Of a stretch of 64,000 nucleotides of DNA, positions 42,528 through 50,657 are shown piece after piece (position 1 is the first letter of the stretch; each line of letters begins with the position of its first letter). The notes beneath the pieces were generated by a model. That model was not told where the DNA came from. It searched no databases and saw only the letters and a list, made by a program, of their open reading frames with translations. The position numbers and the translations under genes were made by a program. Source of the DNA: Rubricoccus marinus (lineage in GTDB: Bacteria > Bacteroidota > Rhodothermia > Rhodothermales > Rubricoccaceae); NCBI RefSeq assembly GCF_002257665.1, contig NZ_MQWB01000001.1, forward strand, positions 2,500,843 to 2,564,842, read 5' to 3'.

Positions 42528-44237
42528 CTATGCGGGTTCGGCTTCGGTTTGGAGCGAGACGCCGAGAAGGCCCATGGCCTCGTGGGTGACGCCCGCGAAA
42601 GCAGGGTTGGAATCGGAGACCTCTGACATGACCTGGCGCGGTGAGCGAACGTGCATCGGCTTGCCGAGACGCTCCGCCACTGCCGGGAGCGACGTCCAAC
42701 CAGGAAGGCAGTCCACCTTGTTGTCCTCGTCGTGCCAGCGGTCGAACGGCGTGCCCACCTTGTCGGGGCGGCCCTGACCCACGCCGGAGGCCATCATGAG
42801 CGAGCGGTTGACCGCGCGGATCATCTTGGCCGGGCGGAGAAGCTGCGCGCGCCCGTCTTCGCTCACGAACGTGCCGAGCGTCTCGACGCTCATCGTGATC
42901 GGAAGCACGATGTCCGCCAGAGGCAGCGTCTCGTTCGTGCTGTGGGTCGGGTGCAGGATCACCGTCTTGCCTTCCAGGTCCCCCGCAGCCACGCCCATCG
43001 CGACGGGATCGTCGTGGAGGATGTAGACCACGTCGGCGTTTGCGATCGCTCCAGCCATGGTGAGCGGATCGATCGCCTGGAAGCCTAGGCGCTCGACCCC
43101 TTCTGTGTTCGGCGCGGGATCGTCCGAGATCAGGAAGCCATCGCCACTCCCCTCTTCTCGCCGTGAGAAGTAGCGCGGCGTCTCAGCGCCAACAGACTCG
43201 GCGAGCTTCGCGAGCAGGTGGTTGTCCTCGACCGTTGCCGAAGCGGAGCCGAGGAAGAACACTCCTCTGGCGTTTTGGAGCGCGTCGGCTGCCGCGTCGT
43301 AGGCAGCGTCCCACTCCGTAGGAGCACCGTTGACCATCGCGCCAGAGGCCCGGTTCTCGTTGTAGGTGCTGTAGACGAGGCGGGCCGCGTCGGGCATCCA
43401 GTACTCGTTGACATCCAGGTTCTCACGCGGCGTGATGCGGAGGATCTGGTTGTTGCGGACCCAGAGATCCACGTTGATCCCCTTGCCGCCGAAGTCGGAG
43501 ACAGAGGGCGTCTTGGACATCTCCCAGACGCGCGCTTTGAACCGGAAGTAATCCTCGGTCAGCGCACCAACGGGGCAGATGTCCGTCGTGCACATCGAGT
43601 AGGCGTCGTCAAAGACCTCGCCCGGGGCCGTCATCGGGTGGTTCTTGTCACCCCGGTTGATGATGGTGAGCTGGTGCGTCTCTGTCACCTCGGCCGTGAA
43701 GCGGGTGCAGCGCGTGCAGTTGATGCAGCGCTCGGCGTCCAGGATCACGTTCGGCCCAAGCTGAATGCGCTTGGGCTTGTGCACCTTCTGGAACTCGAAG
43801 CGTGATCCCTCGGGACCGTACTTGTACGCCTGGATCTGCAACGGGCACTGTCCGGCCTGATCGCAGATCGGGCAGTCCAGCGGGTGGTTGACCAGCATGA
43901 TCTCCAAGTTGCTGGCCTGCGCCTCGGCAACCTCTACGGAGTCCTGTTGGGTGTGAACGACCATCCCATCCGTCGCGTCCAGCGCGCAGCTCGGCATGAG
44001 CTTCGGGAAGTAGTTGATCTTCGGGTTGCCATCATCGTCCAGGACAGGCTCGCGAGTCTCGCGGTCCATCATGGGGGTGCCCGCCTTCACCAAGCACTGA
44101 CGGCAGTTGGCCGGGACGCTCAGCGCCGGGTGGTAGCAGAAGTGCGGCACCTCGACGCCGTGATCGAGGCAGAACTGGAGCACCTTGTCACCGGGCTCGA
44201 ACTCTTGGGGGGTGCCGTCTATCGTGAGCGTCGGCAT
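42528..44237 (-). CDS. nuoG: NADH-quinone oxidoreductase subunit G (NuoG)
   Basis: A 569-residue iron-sulfur subunit of complex I. The N-terminal [2Fe-2S] ferredoxin domain has CLDHGVEVPHFCYHPALS and NCRQC; residues ~135-145 hold CPICDQAGQCPLQ with the preceding His ligand region, and ERCINCTRC plus MCTTDICPVGAL hold the [4Fe-4S] cysteines. The molybdopterin-oxidoreductase-like part is short compared with the ~900-residue E. coli protein, and no extra N7-type cluster motif was recognised. It passes electrons from NuoF towards NuoB. An 81-bp spacer with two motif copies separates it from nuoH. Confidence 0.96.
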   Translation of the reverse strand: MPTLTIDGTPQEFEPGDKVLQFCLDHGVEVPHFCYHPALSVPANCRQCLVKAGTPMMDRETREPVLDDDGNPKINYFPKLMPSCALDATDGMVVHTQQDSVEVAEAQASNLEIMLVNHPLDCPICDQAGQCPLQIQAYKYGPEGSRFEFQKVHKPKRIQLGPNVILDAERCINCTRCTRFTAEVTETHQLTIINRGDKNHPMTAPGEVFDDAYSMCTTDICPVGALTEDYFRFKARVWEMSKTPSVSDFGGKGINVDLWVRNNQILRITPRENLDVNEYWMPDAARLVYSTYNENRASGAMVNGAPTEWDAAYDAAADALQNARGVFFLGSASATVEDNHLLAKLAESVGAETPRYFSRREEGSGDGFLISDDPAPNTEGVERLGFQAIDPLTMAGAIANADVVYILHDDPVAMGVAAGDLEGKTVILHPTHSTNETLPLADIVLPITMSVETLGTFVSEDGRAQLLRPAKMIRAVNRSLMMASGVGQGRPDKVGTPFDRWHDEDNKVDCLPGWTSLPAVAERLGKPMHVRSPRQVMSEVSDSNPAFAGVTHEAMGLLGVSLQTEAEPA

Positions 44238-44262
44238 GGGGCGGGATGCGGTGTGCGGTCAA

Positions 44263-44284
44263 GCCTCTGGCGCGTGCCAGAGGC
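44263..44284 (-). terminator. Inverted motif pair after the lipoprotein gene
   Basis: GCCTCTGGC (44263-44271) and GCCAGAGGC (44276-44284) form a perfect 9-bp stem with a GCGT loop, 10 bp after the stop of the lipoprotein gene and 25 bp before nuoG. It may attenuate rather than stop the nuo transcript, as nuoG must still be expressed. Confidence 0.55.
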
Positions 44285-44294
44285 GAAATCGGGA

Positions 44295-44846
44295 TTAGGC
44301 GCGCGTCAGGCGAGCGCCAGAGGCGGTCAGAACGTAGGTGCGCTTGGGCGCCGTGATGGCTTCGATGGCCTCCGGCGACTGGCCCTCGTCCTCAGCGAGG
44401 TGCTTCTGGTCCTCAACGGATTCCTCCTCGACGGAGAACGTGCCGGCTAGCTGGGCGGTCGCGCCCGTGACGTCCATCGGGAAGGTGAAGACGTATTCGC
44501 CTGCGTCGTCTTTGGGAACGGCAACGCGGAACGTCTCGCCAGCCTCGTTCTGGAGCGTCAGCCAGCAGCCCTTCACCTGACAAATCTTGGACACGGTGCC
44601 CTCGACGACGAGCGTCTCACCATCCAGATCACTGGCCTGCTCGATGACAGACGAGACGGGGAGGATCTCCAGGTCAGAGCCCAGGGGCTCACCAACGGTG
44701 GTTTCGGCACCCGCCATCGCATCGCCGGCGTCTGGAGCGTCAGAAGCGACGGCAACGTCGTCGCCAGCGGCCTCTGGCGCGTCAGACTCGGAGGAGCACG
44801 CCGTGAAGGCGAGCGCGAGAGCAGGGAGAAGAAGGAAACGTCTCAT
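44295..44846 (-). CDS. DUF4920-type lipoprotein inside the nuo operon
   Basis: A 183-residue predicted lipoprotein. The signal peptide ends in the lipobox LAFTACSS (Cys17), followed by a low-complexity Ala/Asp-rich linker to about residue 55. The rest resembles the DUF4920 OB-fold: LDGETLVVEGTVSKICQVKGCWLTL with two cysteines, then FRVAVPKDDAGEYVFTFPMDV. It lies between nuoG and nuoF with short spacers. A role in complex I assembly or copper/haem handling could be imagined, but nothing in the sequence shows it. The C-terminal tail ASGARLTRA carries a motif copy. Confidence 0.8.
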   Translation of the reverse strand: MRRFLLLPALALAFTACSSESDAPEAAGDDVAVASDAPDAGDAMAGAETTVGEPLGSDLEILPVSSVIEQASDLDGETLVVEGTVSKICQVKGCWLTLQNEAGETFRVAVPKDDAGEYVFTFPMDVTGATAQLAGTFSVEEESVEDQKHLAEDEGQSPEAIEAITAPKRTYVLTASGARLTRA

Positions 44847-44911
44847 GTCAGGAGGTGTTGGGGGCTGGCGCGAAGGTACCGACCAAAGGGGCGGCTTCTG
44901 GCGCGAGAGGA

Positions 44912-46321
44912 TCAGGGAGTGCCGCCGGGGGTGATGGTGTGGTCCTCCTCCCCTTCCAGGACAGGCTCAGCGCTTGCGCCGTCGCCAGAGGCAAGGTCGG
45001 CGCCCGCGAAGGCAGTCTGCTGGCACTTGGCCTCGAACTCGTGGCGGAAGCGCTTGATGCCCCAGCGGACGGGCCATGCGGCGGCGTCGGCGAGGGCGCA
45101 GACCGTCCGGCCCTCCATCTGGTCGCAGAGGTCGAGCAGGAGGTCGAGGTCGCGGGTGTAGCCTTCGCCCGCGTCGATGCGCGCGAGGAGCTTCTCCATC
45201 CAGCCCGTGCCGTCGCGGCAGGGCGTGCACTGGCCGCAGGACTCGTGATGGTAGAAGTGCGCGATGCGCCGTGTGAAGCTCACCATGTCCGTGTCCTCAT
45301 CCAGGAAGCACAGACCGGCGGTGCCCATGGACGAACCCGCTTCGCGGAGCGTCTCGGCATCCATCGACGCATTCAGCGCCATCTCCCACGTGAGCGGAGG
45401 CGTGGAGCTACCGCCAGGGACAACGGCCTTGATCTTCTTGCCGCCTCTGGCGCCACCAGCGACCTCCAGGAGATCGGTGATGAGCATGCCGGTCGGGTAC
45501 TCGTAGACGCCCGGGCGGTTGACGTGGCCCGAGATGCCGTAGAGGACTGGACCAGGGTGCTTGGCTGGACCGATGCCCGCGAACCACTCCGCGCCGCGGT
45601 TGACGATCAGCGGCACGTCCGCGAGCGTCTCTACGTTGTTGATGGTCGTCGGCATGTTCCACAGCCCCTTCTGAGCCGGGAACGGGGGCTTGATGCGCGG
45701 ATAGGCGCGCTTACCCTCAACGGAGTTGAGAAGACTCGTCTCCTCGCCGCAGATGTAGGCGCCTGCGCCGGCCTGCACGACGAGATCCGTCGAGAAGTCC
45801 GTGCCCATGATGTTCTTGCCGAGGTACCCCTTGGCATAGGCCTCATCGACCGCCTTCTGCACGTGCTCGACGTACTCCCAGTACTCACCTCGGATGTAGA
45901 GGTAGCACGTCTTGATCGTCATGGCGTAACACGCCAACACGATGCCCTCGATCATGAGGTGCGGGTTGTACTCGAAGATCTGGCGGTCCTTAAAGGTGCC
46001 CGGCTCAGACTCGTCGCCGTTGCACGCGAGGTAGCGCGGCTTGTCGGGGTCGACCGGAGGCATGAAGCTCCACTTCAGGCCCGTCGAGAACCCGGCGCCG
46101 CCGCGTCCGCGGAGGCCCGAGGCCTTGACGTGATCAGTCAGACCTTTGGGATCGAACTTGCCGTCCACGATCACGTCGCGGAGGGCTTTGTAGCCATTGG
46201 CCTCGCGCTCGTAGACCTCGATCTTGTGCAGGTCCTTGATCGGCGGCAGGATGACGCGCTCGTACGAGCGCCAGTCGCCTGCTTTGGAGGCGCCGGTGAG
46301 GAGGGTGTCGGTGTCGGCCAT
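44912..46321 (-). CDS. nuoF: NADH-quinone oxidoreductase subunit F (NuoF)
   Basis: A 469-residue flavoprotein subunit that oxidises NADH. LKASGLRGRGGAGFSTGLKW is the NADH-binding glycine loop, YLACNGDESEPGTFKDR the FMN/NADH site and GAGAYICGEETSLLNS the FMN-binding motif. HESCGQCTPCRDGTGW with a later cysteine (ALADAAAWPV region precedes the C-terminal ligands) supports the N3 [4Fe-4S] cluster; one expected Cys-x-containing context reads CALADAA. The tail after residue ~430 is variable. It is 4 bp downstream of an unrelated coiled-coil gene. Confidence 0.96.
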   Translation of the reverse strand: MADTDTLLTGASKAGDWRSYERVILPPIKDLHKIEVYEREANGYKALRDVIVDGKFDPKGLTDHVKASGLRGRGGAGFSTGLKWSFMPPVDPDKPRYLACNGDESEPGTFKDRQIFEYNPHLMIEGIVLACYAMTIKTCYLYIRGEYWEYVEHVQKAVDEAYAKGYLGKNIMGTDFSTDLVVQAGAGAYICGEETSLLNSVEGKRAYPRIKPPFPAQKGLWNMPTTINNVETLADVPLIVNRGAEWFAGIGPAKHPGPVLYGISGHVNRPGVYEYPTGMLITDLLEVAGGARGGKKIKAVVPGGSSTPPLTWEMALNASMDAETLREAGSSMGTAGLCFLDEDTDMVSFTRRIAHFYHHESCGQCTPCRDGTGWMEKLLARIDAGEGYTRDLDLLLDLCDQMEGRTVCALADAAAWPVRWGIKRFRHEFEAKCQQTAFAGADLASGDGASAEPVLEGEEDHTITPGGTP

Positions 46322-46325
46322 GTGT

Positions 46326-46979
46326 TTAGGCGCGGGTGCGGCGGAGCGGGACGCCAGAGGTGGCGTCTTCGGCTTCGACGATGCGGTCGATGAGCAGGTC
46401 GGCGAGGGCGACGGACTCGGGAAGTTGGACGTCGAGGTCGTCGGCGTCGGAGAGTTCGCGGAGGGCTTCGTAGATCCAACGCTTTCGCTTGTTGGCTTTC
46501 GCCTGCATCAGGAGCGAGAAGCCGATAAGCGCGGGCCAGAGCGCAGGGAAAATGGCGTCGAACGGCTGGCCGCTGGCGAGATTCCAGGCCGTGGCAGCGA
46601 CGGCGATCACGATGACGGGAATGGCCGCCCAATTGCGAAGCAGCTTCATCCGCCGGTCGAACTGATCCATCTTTGCCAGTTCGGCGTCGATGAACCCTAC
46701 ATCGAGCGTTTTCTCCAGCTTCTGCTTCTCGGCGTAGCTCAGGCCTCCCCCGCCCTCTCCTTTCTTGAGCTTCTCCAGTTCCTTGAGCAGGATCTTTTTG
46801 ATTCGCCGCTCGCGGAGCGTGAGCCCAGCGCCCGGGGGACGCGTCACAGCCTTTTTGCCTCTGGCGCCAGAGGCCGCCTCACCAGAGGCGCGACCGATGG
46901 TGCGTGAGACGTCGCCGCGCACCTCGAAAGAGGGGCGGCGGTCAGCGGCGATGATCAGGGGGGCGGGGCGCTCGCTCAC
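46326..46979 (-). CDS. Coiled-coil membrane protein of unknown function inside the nuo operon
   Basis: A 217-residue protein that I do not recognise. Residues ~1-50 are basic and low-complexity, and include an in-frame motif palindrome read as ASGARG. Residues ~53-110 are highly charged and helical (RERRIKKILLKELEKLKKGEG, EKQKLEKTLD). Two hydrophobic helices follow (LLRNWAAIPVIVIAVAATAW at about 112-131 and AIFPALWPALIGFSLLMQA at about 142-160), then an acidic tail. It sits 4 bp before nuoF and 2 bp after nuoE, fully within the operon, so it may be an accessory subunit or assembly factor. A BLAST or HMM search is needed to say more. Confidence 0.7.
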   Translation of the reverse strand: MSERPAPLIIAADRRPSFEVRGDVSRTIGRASGEAASGARGKKAVTRPPGAGLTLRERRIKKILLKELEKLKKGEGGGGLSYAEKQKLEKTLDVGFIDAELAKMDQFDRRMKLLRNWAAIPVIVIAVAATAWNLASGQPFDAIFPALWPALIGFSLLMQAKANKRKRWIYEALRELSDADDLDVQLPESVALADLLIDRIVEAEDATSGVPLRRTRA

Positions 46980-46981
46980 GT

Positions 46982-47671
46982 CTAGTGGATGTGCTCCGAG
47001 ACCGGCGGCGTGCGGTATGCGGTGACCGCTTCCGTGTCAGAGCGGCGGTTGCCGCCCATCTCGTCCTCGTCCTGAGGAAGCGTGACGCTCTCGAACGGCA
47101 GCGTCTCACCGTTGCGGAGCGACGAGATCATCTTGTCCACCTTCTCGGTCGTGAGGTTGTGGACGTAGGGGCCGTTGGTGACCTGGAGCATGGGCGCGGA
47201 GCCGCAGGCGCCGAGGCACTCGGCCTCTTGGATGGTGAACAGCCCGTCCTCGGTCGTCATCCCAGCCTTGACGCCGAGCGAGTCTTCGAGGTAGTGCAGG
47301 ATATCGTAACCGCCGCAGACCTGGCAGGAGAAGCACGTGCAGACGTCGAGGACGAACTGCCCCTTCTTCTCCTTGAAGTACATCGTGTAAAAGGTGGCCA
47401 CGCCATAGACCTTCGCGTACGGGATCTCCAGCGTGTCGGCCACGAGGCGAATGACCTCTGGCGGGAGCCAGCCGAACTTGCCCTGCGCGAGCCAGAGGCC
47501 CTTCATGACGGCGCCGTCATTCGTCGGGTACTGCGCGCGGTAGGTCTCGATCTGCGCCTTCTCGTCCTCCGTCCAGACGAGTTCGTCGTCGGAGAAGTGC
47601 CGCTCCGGCGTCTCGCCGGGCGTGTACTGCGGTTTGGGCGAGACGAAGCCGCCGGGGGTCTGTGGGCTCAT
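46982..47671 (-). CDS. nuoE: NADH-quinone oxidoreductase subunit E (NuoE)
   Basis: A 229-residue thioredoxin-like [2Fe-2S] subunit. The helical part has GLWLAQGKFGWLPPEVIRLVADTL. The cluster ligands are the cysteines of DVCTCFSCQVCGG and of EAECLGACGSAPML. GVATFYTMYFKEKKGQF is conserved. N- and C-terminal extensions (~35 and ~30 residues) exceed the E. coli length. Its start codon (47671) touches the base of a strong inverted repeat that fills the spacer from nuoD, so its translation may be regulated. Confidence 0.95.
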   Translation of the reverse strand: MSPQTPGGFVSPKPQYTPGETPERHFSDDELVWTEDEKAQIETYRAQYPTNDGAVMKGLWLAQGKFGWLPPEVIRLVADTLEIPYAKVYGVATFYTMYFKEKKGQFVLDVCTCFSCQVCGGYDILHYLEDSLGVKAGMTTEDGLFTIQEAECLGACGSAPMLQVTNGPYVHNLTTEKVDKMISSLRNGETLPFESVTLPQDEDEMGGNRRSDTEAVTAYRTPPVSEHIH

Positions 47672-47731
47672 GGGTACGGGGTACGAGGTGCAGGGTACAG
47701 ACGGGTACCACGTACCCCGTACCCTGTACCC
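47672..47731 (-). repeat. GGTACC-rich inverted repeat filling the nuoD-nuoE spacer
   Basis: GGGTACGGGGTACG (47672-47685) pairs perfectly with CGTACCCCGTACCC (47711-47724). In addition GGGTACAG (47693-47700) can pair with CTGTACCC (47724-47731), so two partly exclusive structures are possible. The element runs from the nuoD stop to the base before the nuoE start codon. Confidence 0.7.
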
Positions 47732-49158
47732 TACTTATCAGAGTCGCCGATAACGGGGTCGATGGAGCCGATGAGGACGACGGTGTCGCCAACCATCGCG
47801 CCTTCCATCATGGACTCCAAACCCTGGAGGTTGGAGTAGGACGGAGTATTCATCTTCACGCGCCAGGGGCTGCCGGTGCCGTCGCTCGCGAGGAAGAAAC
47901 CGAGTTCGCCCTTGGGGCTCTCGACGGCGTGGTAGCACTCGGCGCCCTTTGGCGGGGCGACGCCGGTGTCGGTCATCATAAAGTCGTGGATCATGCCCTC
48001 CATCGAGTAATAGACCTCGTCCTTACTCGGGTAGGCGGCTTTCGCGTTGTCCACGCGGACCGGGCCGGAGGGCAGGCGATCCAAGCACTGCCGGATGATG
48101 TTGATCGACTGCTGCATCTCCTCCACGCGCACGAAGTAGCGCGCGAGGCTGTCGCCCTCGGTCCGCATCGGGATGTCGAAGTCGAGCTTGTCGTACACGA
48201 GGTAGGGCTCGAAAAGGCGCACGTCGTACTCGACGCCAGAGGCTCGAAGGCTCGGGCCGGTGTAGCCCTCTGCGATAGCGTCCTCGTACGAGACCACGCC
48301 CACGCCCATGTTGCGGTCGATCCAGATGCGGTTGCGGTCGAGCAGCTTGCGCCAGTCAGCGAGGTTGCGCTCGAAGTCGTCGCAGAAGGCGCGAATCATG
48401 GCGAGCGCCGTGTCCGAGAAATCGAACGCGAGGCCACCGATGCGGGAGTGGGAAACGGTAAAGCGCGCGCCCGCGATCTCGTCGAAGAGAGAGTAGATCT
48501 CCTCGCGGTACTTGAACGTCCACAGGAAGACCGAGAGGGCGCCGGCGTCCATGACCATCGTGCCGGCCCACAGGAGGTGCGACGAGATCCGGGCCAGTTC
48601 ACAGCCGATGGTGCGCAGCCATTGCGCACGCTCGGGAGCCTCAATGCCGCACAGCTTTTCGACCGCGAGGCACCACGCCACGTTGTTCGAGTACGGCGAC
48701 ATGTAGTCCATGCGGTCCGTGTAGGGCATGAACTCCTGGTAGGTCTTCACCTCGGCCAGCTTCTCAATGCCACGGTGGAGGTAGCCCACGTCGAGCAGAC
48801 ACCGCTCGATGGTCTCGCCATCCAGCTGCACGACCACGCGGAGCGCGCCGTGCGTGGCCGGGTGCTGCGGCCCGAGGTTGAGGATCATGCTGCTCTCCAG
48901 CGGATCCGTCGTCGCGGAGTGCTCCTCGCGCCACTCTGCGCGGCGCTTGTCGTCCGGCGTGACCACCTCCGGCTCGCCCATCGAGCCGTCACCAGAGGCC
49001 GCGCCATCGCCGGAAGCCGGCGTCTCGATGTGCGTGTACTTGTCCGCGAGCGCCTTGTAGATCGCGGCGTTGTGCCGCGGCCAGAACGTGAAGAGGTTCT
49101 CGTCGTCGCCAGGGGCGGCGGCGTGCGCGACGGGGACGTTGGAGGGAATGGCGGCCAT
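47731..49158 (-). CDS. nuoD: NADH-quinone oxidoreductase subunit D (NuoD)
   Basis: A ~475-residue subunit that shapes the quinone site. LNLGPQHPATHGALRVV, DVGYLHRGIEKLAE, PYTDRMDYMSPYSNNVAW (with the quinone-binding Tyr region) and SPKGELGFFLASDGTGSPWRVK are the conserved blocks. I start at 49158 (MAAIPSNVPVAH); an ATG at 49239 adds 27 residues. Even so, about 97 residues precede LNLGPQHP, longer than usual, with an Ala/Gly/Asp-rich stretch containing ASGDGAASGDG. It is followed by a 72-bp spacer with the inverted repeat and preceded by nuoC. Confidence 0.96.
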   Translation of the reverse strand: MAAIPSNVPVAHAAAPGDDENLFTFWPRHNAAIYKALADKYTHIETPASGDGAASGDGSMGEPEVVTPDDKRRAEWREEHSATTDPLESSMILNLGPQHPATHGALRVVVQLDGETIERCLLDVGYLHRGIEKLAEVKTYQEFMPYTDRMDYMSPYSNNVAWCLAVEKLCGIEAPERAQWLRTIGCELARISSHLLWAGTMVMDAGALSVFLWTFKYREEIYSLFDEIAGARFTVSHSRIGGLAFDFSDTALAMIRAFCDDFERNLADWRKLLDRNRIWIDRNMGVGVVSYEDAIAEGYTGPSLRASGVEYDVRLFEPYLVYDKLDFDIPMRTEGDSLARYFVRVEEMQQSINIIRQCLDRLPSGPVRVDNAKAAYPSKDEVYYSMEGMIHDFMMTDTGVAPPKGAECYHAVESPKGELGFFLASDGTGSPWRVKMNTPSYSNLQGLESMMEGAMVGDTVVLIGSIDPVIGDSDK

Positions 49159-49242
49159 AGGTCTGGTTCGTGATGCGGAATGCGTGAGCGTTGGCCGGGC
49201 CTCTGGCGGCAGAGGCGGGCCAACCGAATCACGCATCACGGA

Positions 49243-49965
49243 TTACTGCTTGGGCATGTCGCCGTGGGCGCGGGCGAAGGGGTCCATCGTGAGCGGACCA
49301 TCGGGCTCGTTGGGCGGGAGCGGGAGCGATCCGGGAATGCCGAGCGTGGGGAATTCCTTGCGGGCCGGGTGGTACTCGAAATCCTCCGGCATGTACAGAC
49401 GGCGGAGGTCCGGGTGGCCGTCGAACGTGATGCCCATCATGTCCCACGCCTCGCGCTCATGCCAGTCGGCGGCGCGCCAGATGCTCATCACGCTGGGCAC
49501 AACGGCGTCCTCCTCGTCCACGCGGACTTTGAGGCGGAGCCTCTGGCGGGCCTTGAGGTTGAGCAGGTTGTAGAACACCTCGAAGCGGTCCTCTTCCGTG
49601 AACCGGTCGATGGTCCCCATGTCGGAGAGATAGTCGAAGCCCATCTCCATGCGGAGGGCACGGCACACCTCACGAATGGACGCGCGATCGACGTAAACCG
49701 TCGTTTCGCCTGCGTAGAGCGTCACTTCCCCGATGGCATCACCGAAGCGCGCCTTGAGGGCGTCCGCAAGGTCGGGCAGATACGTGCTCGACTTCGCATG
49801 CGGGTTCTCGCTTTTGAGCCGCTCCACCTCGCCGGCGAGGCCGACGCGCGGCGTGAAGTAAAACTTCAGCGTCTGCGTCTCCTGCCCCGGGTCTACCTGG
49901 AGCCCGTCGTCGGGCCCACCGATGGTGTTCTTGGTGGCGTGAAAGTCGTTGGGAGTCTCGGCCAT
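49243..49965 (-). CDS. nuoC: NADH-quinone oxidoreductase subunit C (NuoC)
   Basis: A ~240-residue hydrophilic subunit of complex I, from ATG 49965 (MAETPNDFHATKNTIG). CRALRMEMGFDYLSDMGTIDRF and FEVFYNLLNLKARQRLRLKVRVDEEDAVVPSVMSIWRAADWHEREAWDMMGITFDGHPDLRRLYMPED are the family blocks (quoted in part: WHEREAWDMMGI is the signature). It has a ~90-residue N-terminal extension compared with short NuoC proteins. It interacts with NuoD and NuoB. NuoC and NuoD are separate here, unlike the E. coli fusion. The gene ends 84 bp before nuoD. Confidence 0.95.
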   Translation of the reverse strand: MAETPNDFHATKNTIGGPDDGLQVDPGQETQTLKFYFTPRVGLAGEVERLKSENPHAKSSTYLPDLADALKARFGDAIGEVTLYAGETTVYVDRASIREVCRALRMEMGFDYLSDMGTIDRFTEEDRFEVFYNLLNLKARQRLRLKVRVDEEDAVVPSVMSIWRAADWHEREAWDMMGITFDGHPDLRRLYMPEDFEYHPARKEFPTLGIPGSLPLPPNEPDGPLTMDPFARAHGDMPKQ

Positions 49966-50020
49966 GTCGGTGCGCTGGAGGCGCCAGAGGCCCACGCTAT
50001 AGGCGTGAGCGGCAGTGAGT

Positions 50021-50554
50021 TTAGGCGGCGATAAGGCGGCGCTCCTCGTCGGTCGGCTTTACGACGAGACCGCTGAGGTCGTGCGCCTCGTTGGCGACAG
50101 ACTGCTCGGCGCGGATCTTCTCCTGGATGTCCATCAGCGCGTGGAGAACAGCCTCCGGACGCGGCGGGCAACCGGGGATGTACACGTCCACAGGAAGGAA
50201 GTTGTCGATTCCCTGGACCACGCCGTAGCAGCGGTGCATTCCGCCTGTGGAGGCGCAGGCGCCCTGCGCGATGCACCACTTGGGGCCGGCCATCTGGTCC
50301 CAGATGCGGCGAACGGTATGGGCCATCTTGTGAGAGCACCACCCTGCCACGATCATGAGATCTGCCTGGCGCGGCGAGAACCGCATGGCCTCGGAGCCGA
50401 AGCGCGCCACGTCGTACTTGGGACCCGCGAAGCCCATCATCTCGATGGCGCAGCAGGCGAGGCCCATGGGCATGGGCATGAGGCTGTTCGACCGGGCCCA
50501 GTTGACGACCGCGTCGACGGAGGTCGTGAGGAAGCCGCCTTCTTCGCTAAACAT
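50021..50554 (-). CDS. nuoB: NADH-quinone oxidoreductase subunit B (NuoB)
   Basis: A 177-residue subunit carrying the terminal N2 [4Fe-4S] cluster. [18 protein letters not shown] has the tandem cysteines. [39 protein letters not shown] and [21 protein letters not shown] contain the other ligands and conserved regions. The length is normal. Together with NuoD it forms the quinone reduction site. The 103-bp spacer before it contains a long motif-based hairpin, so expression relative to nuoA may be tuned. Confidence 0.97.
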   Translation of the reverse strand: MFSEEGGFLTTSVDAVVNWARSNSLMPMPMGLACCAIEMMGFAGPKYDVARFGSEAMRFSPRQADLMIVAGWCSHKMAHTVRRIWDQMAGPKWCIAQGACASTGGMHRCYGVVQGIDNFLPVDVYIPGCPPRPEAVLHALMDIQEKIRAEQSVANEAHDLSGLVVKPTDEERRLIAA

Positions 50555-50608
50555 GGTGCTTGGGGTGTGCGTGGTGGGGAGAACGGCCCTACGGCGCCGA
50601 GGTTCGGG

Positions 50609-50655
50609 CGCCAGAGGCTGTTTTCACTCAGGACTGAAAACCAGAGCCTCTGGCG
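50609..50655 (-). promoter_or_regulatory. Long motif-based hairpin between nuoA and nuoB
   Basis: CGCCAGAGGCTGTTTTCA (50609-50626) faces TGAAAAC + CAG + AGCCTCTGGCG (50635-50655), an 18-bp stem with a 3-nt bulge and an 8-nt loop. The outer 11 bp of both arms are the GCCTCTGGCG motif. It lies inside the nuo operon, so attenuation or mRNA stabilisation is more likely than full termination; this is an inference. Confidence 0.6.
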
Positions 50656-50657
50656 GC

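Noticed and set aside
44295-44846. Calling the lipoprotein a complex I subunit
   Set aside because: Only its location supports this; the sequence is of the general DUF4920 type.
44855-49173. Long plus-strand open frames opposite nuoF and nuoD
   Set aside because: They mirror strongly conserved nuo genes, are rich in Arg/Val/His shadow composition and contain no known domain.
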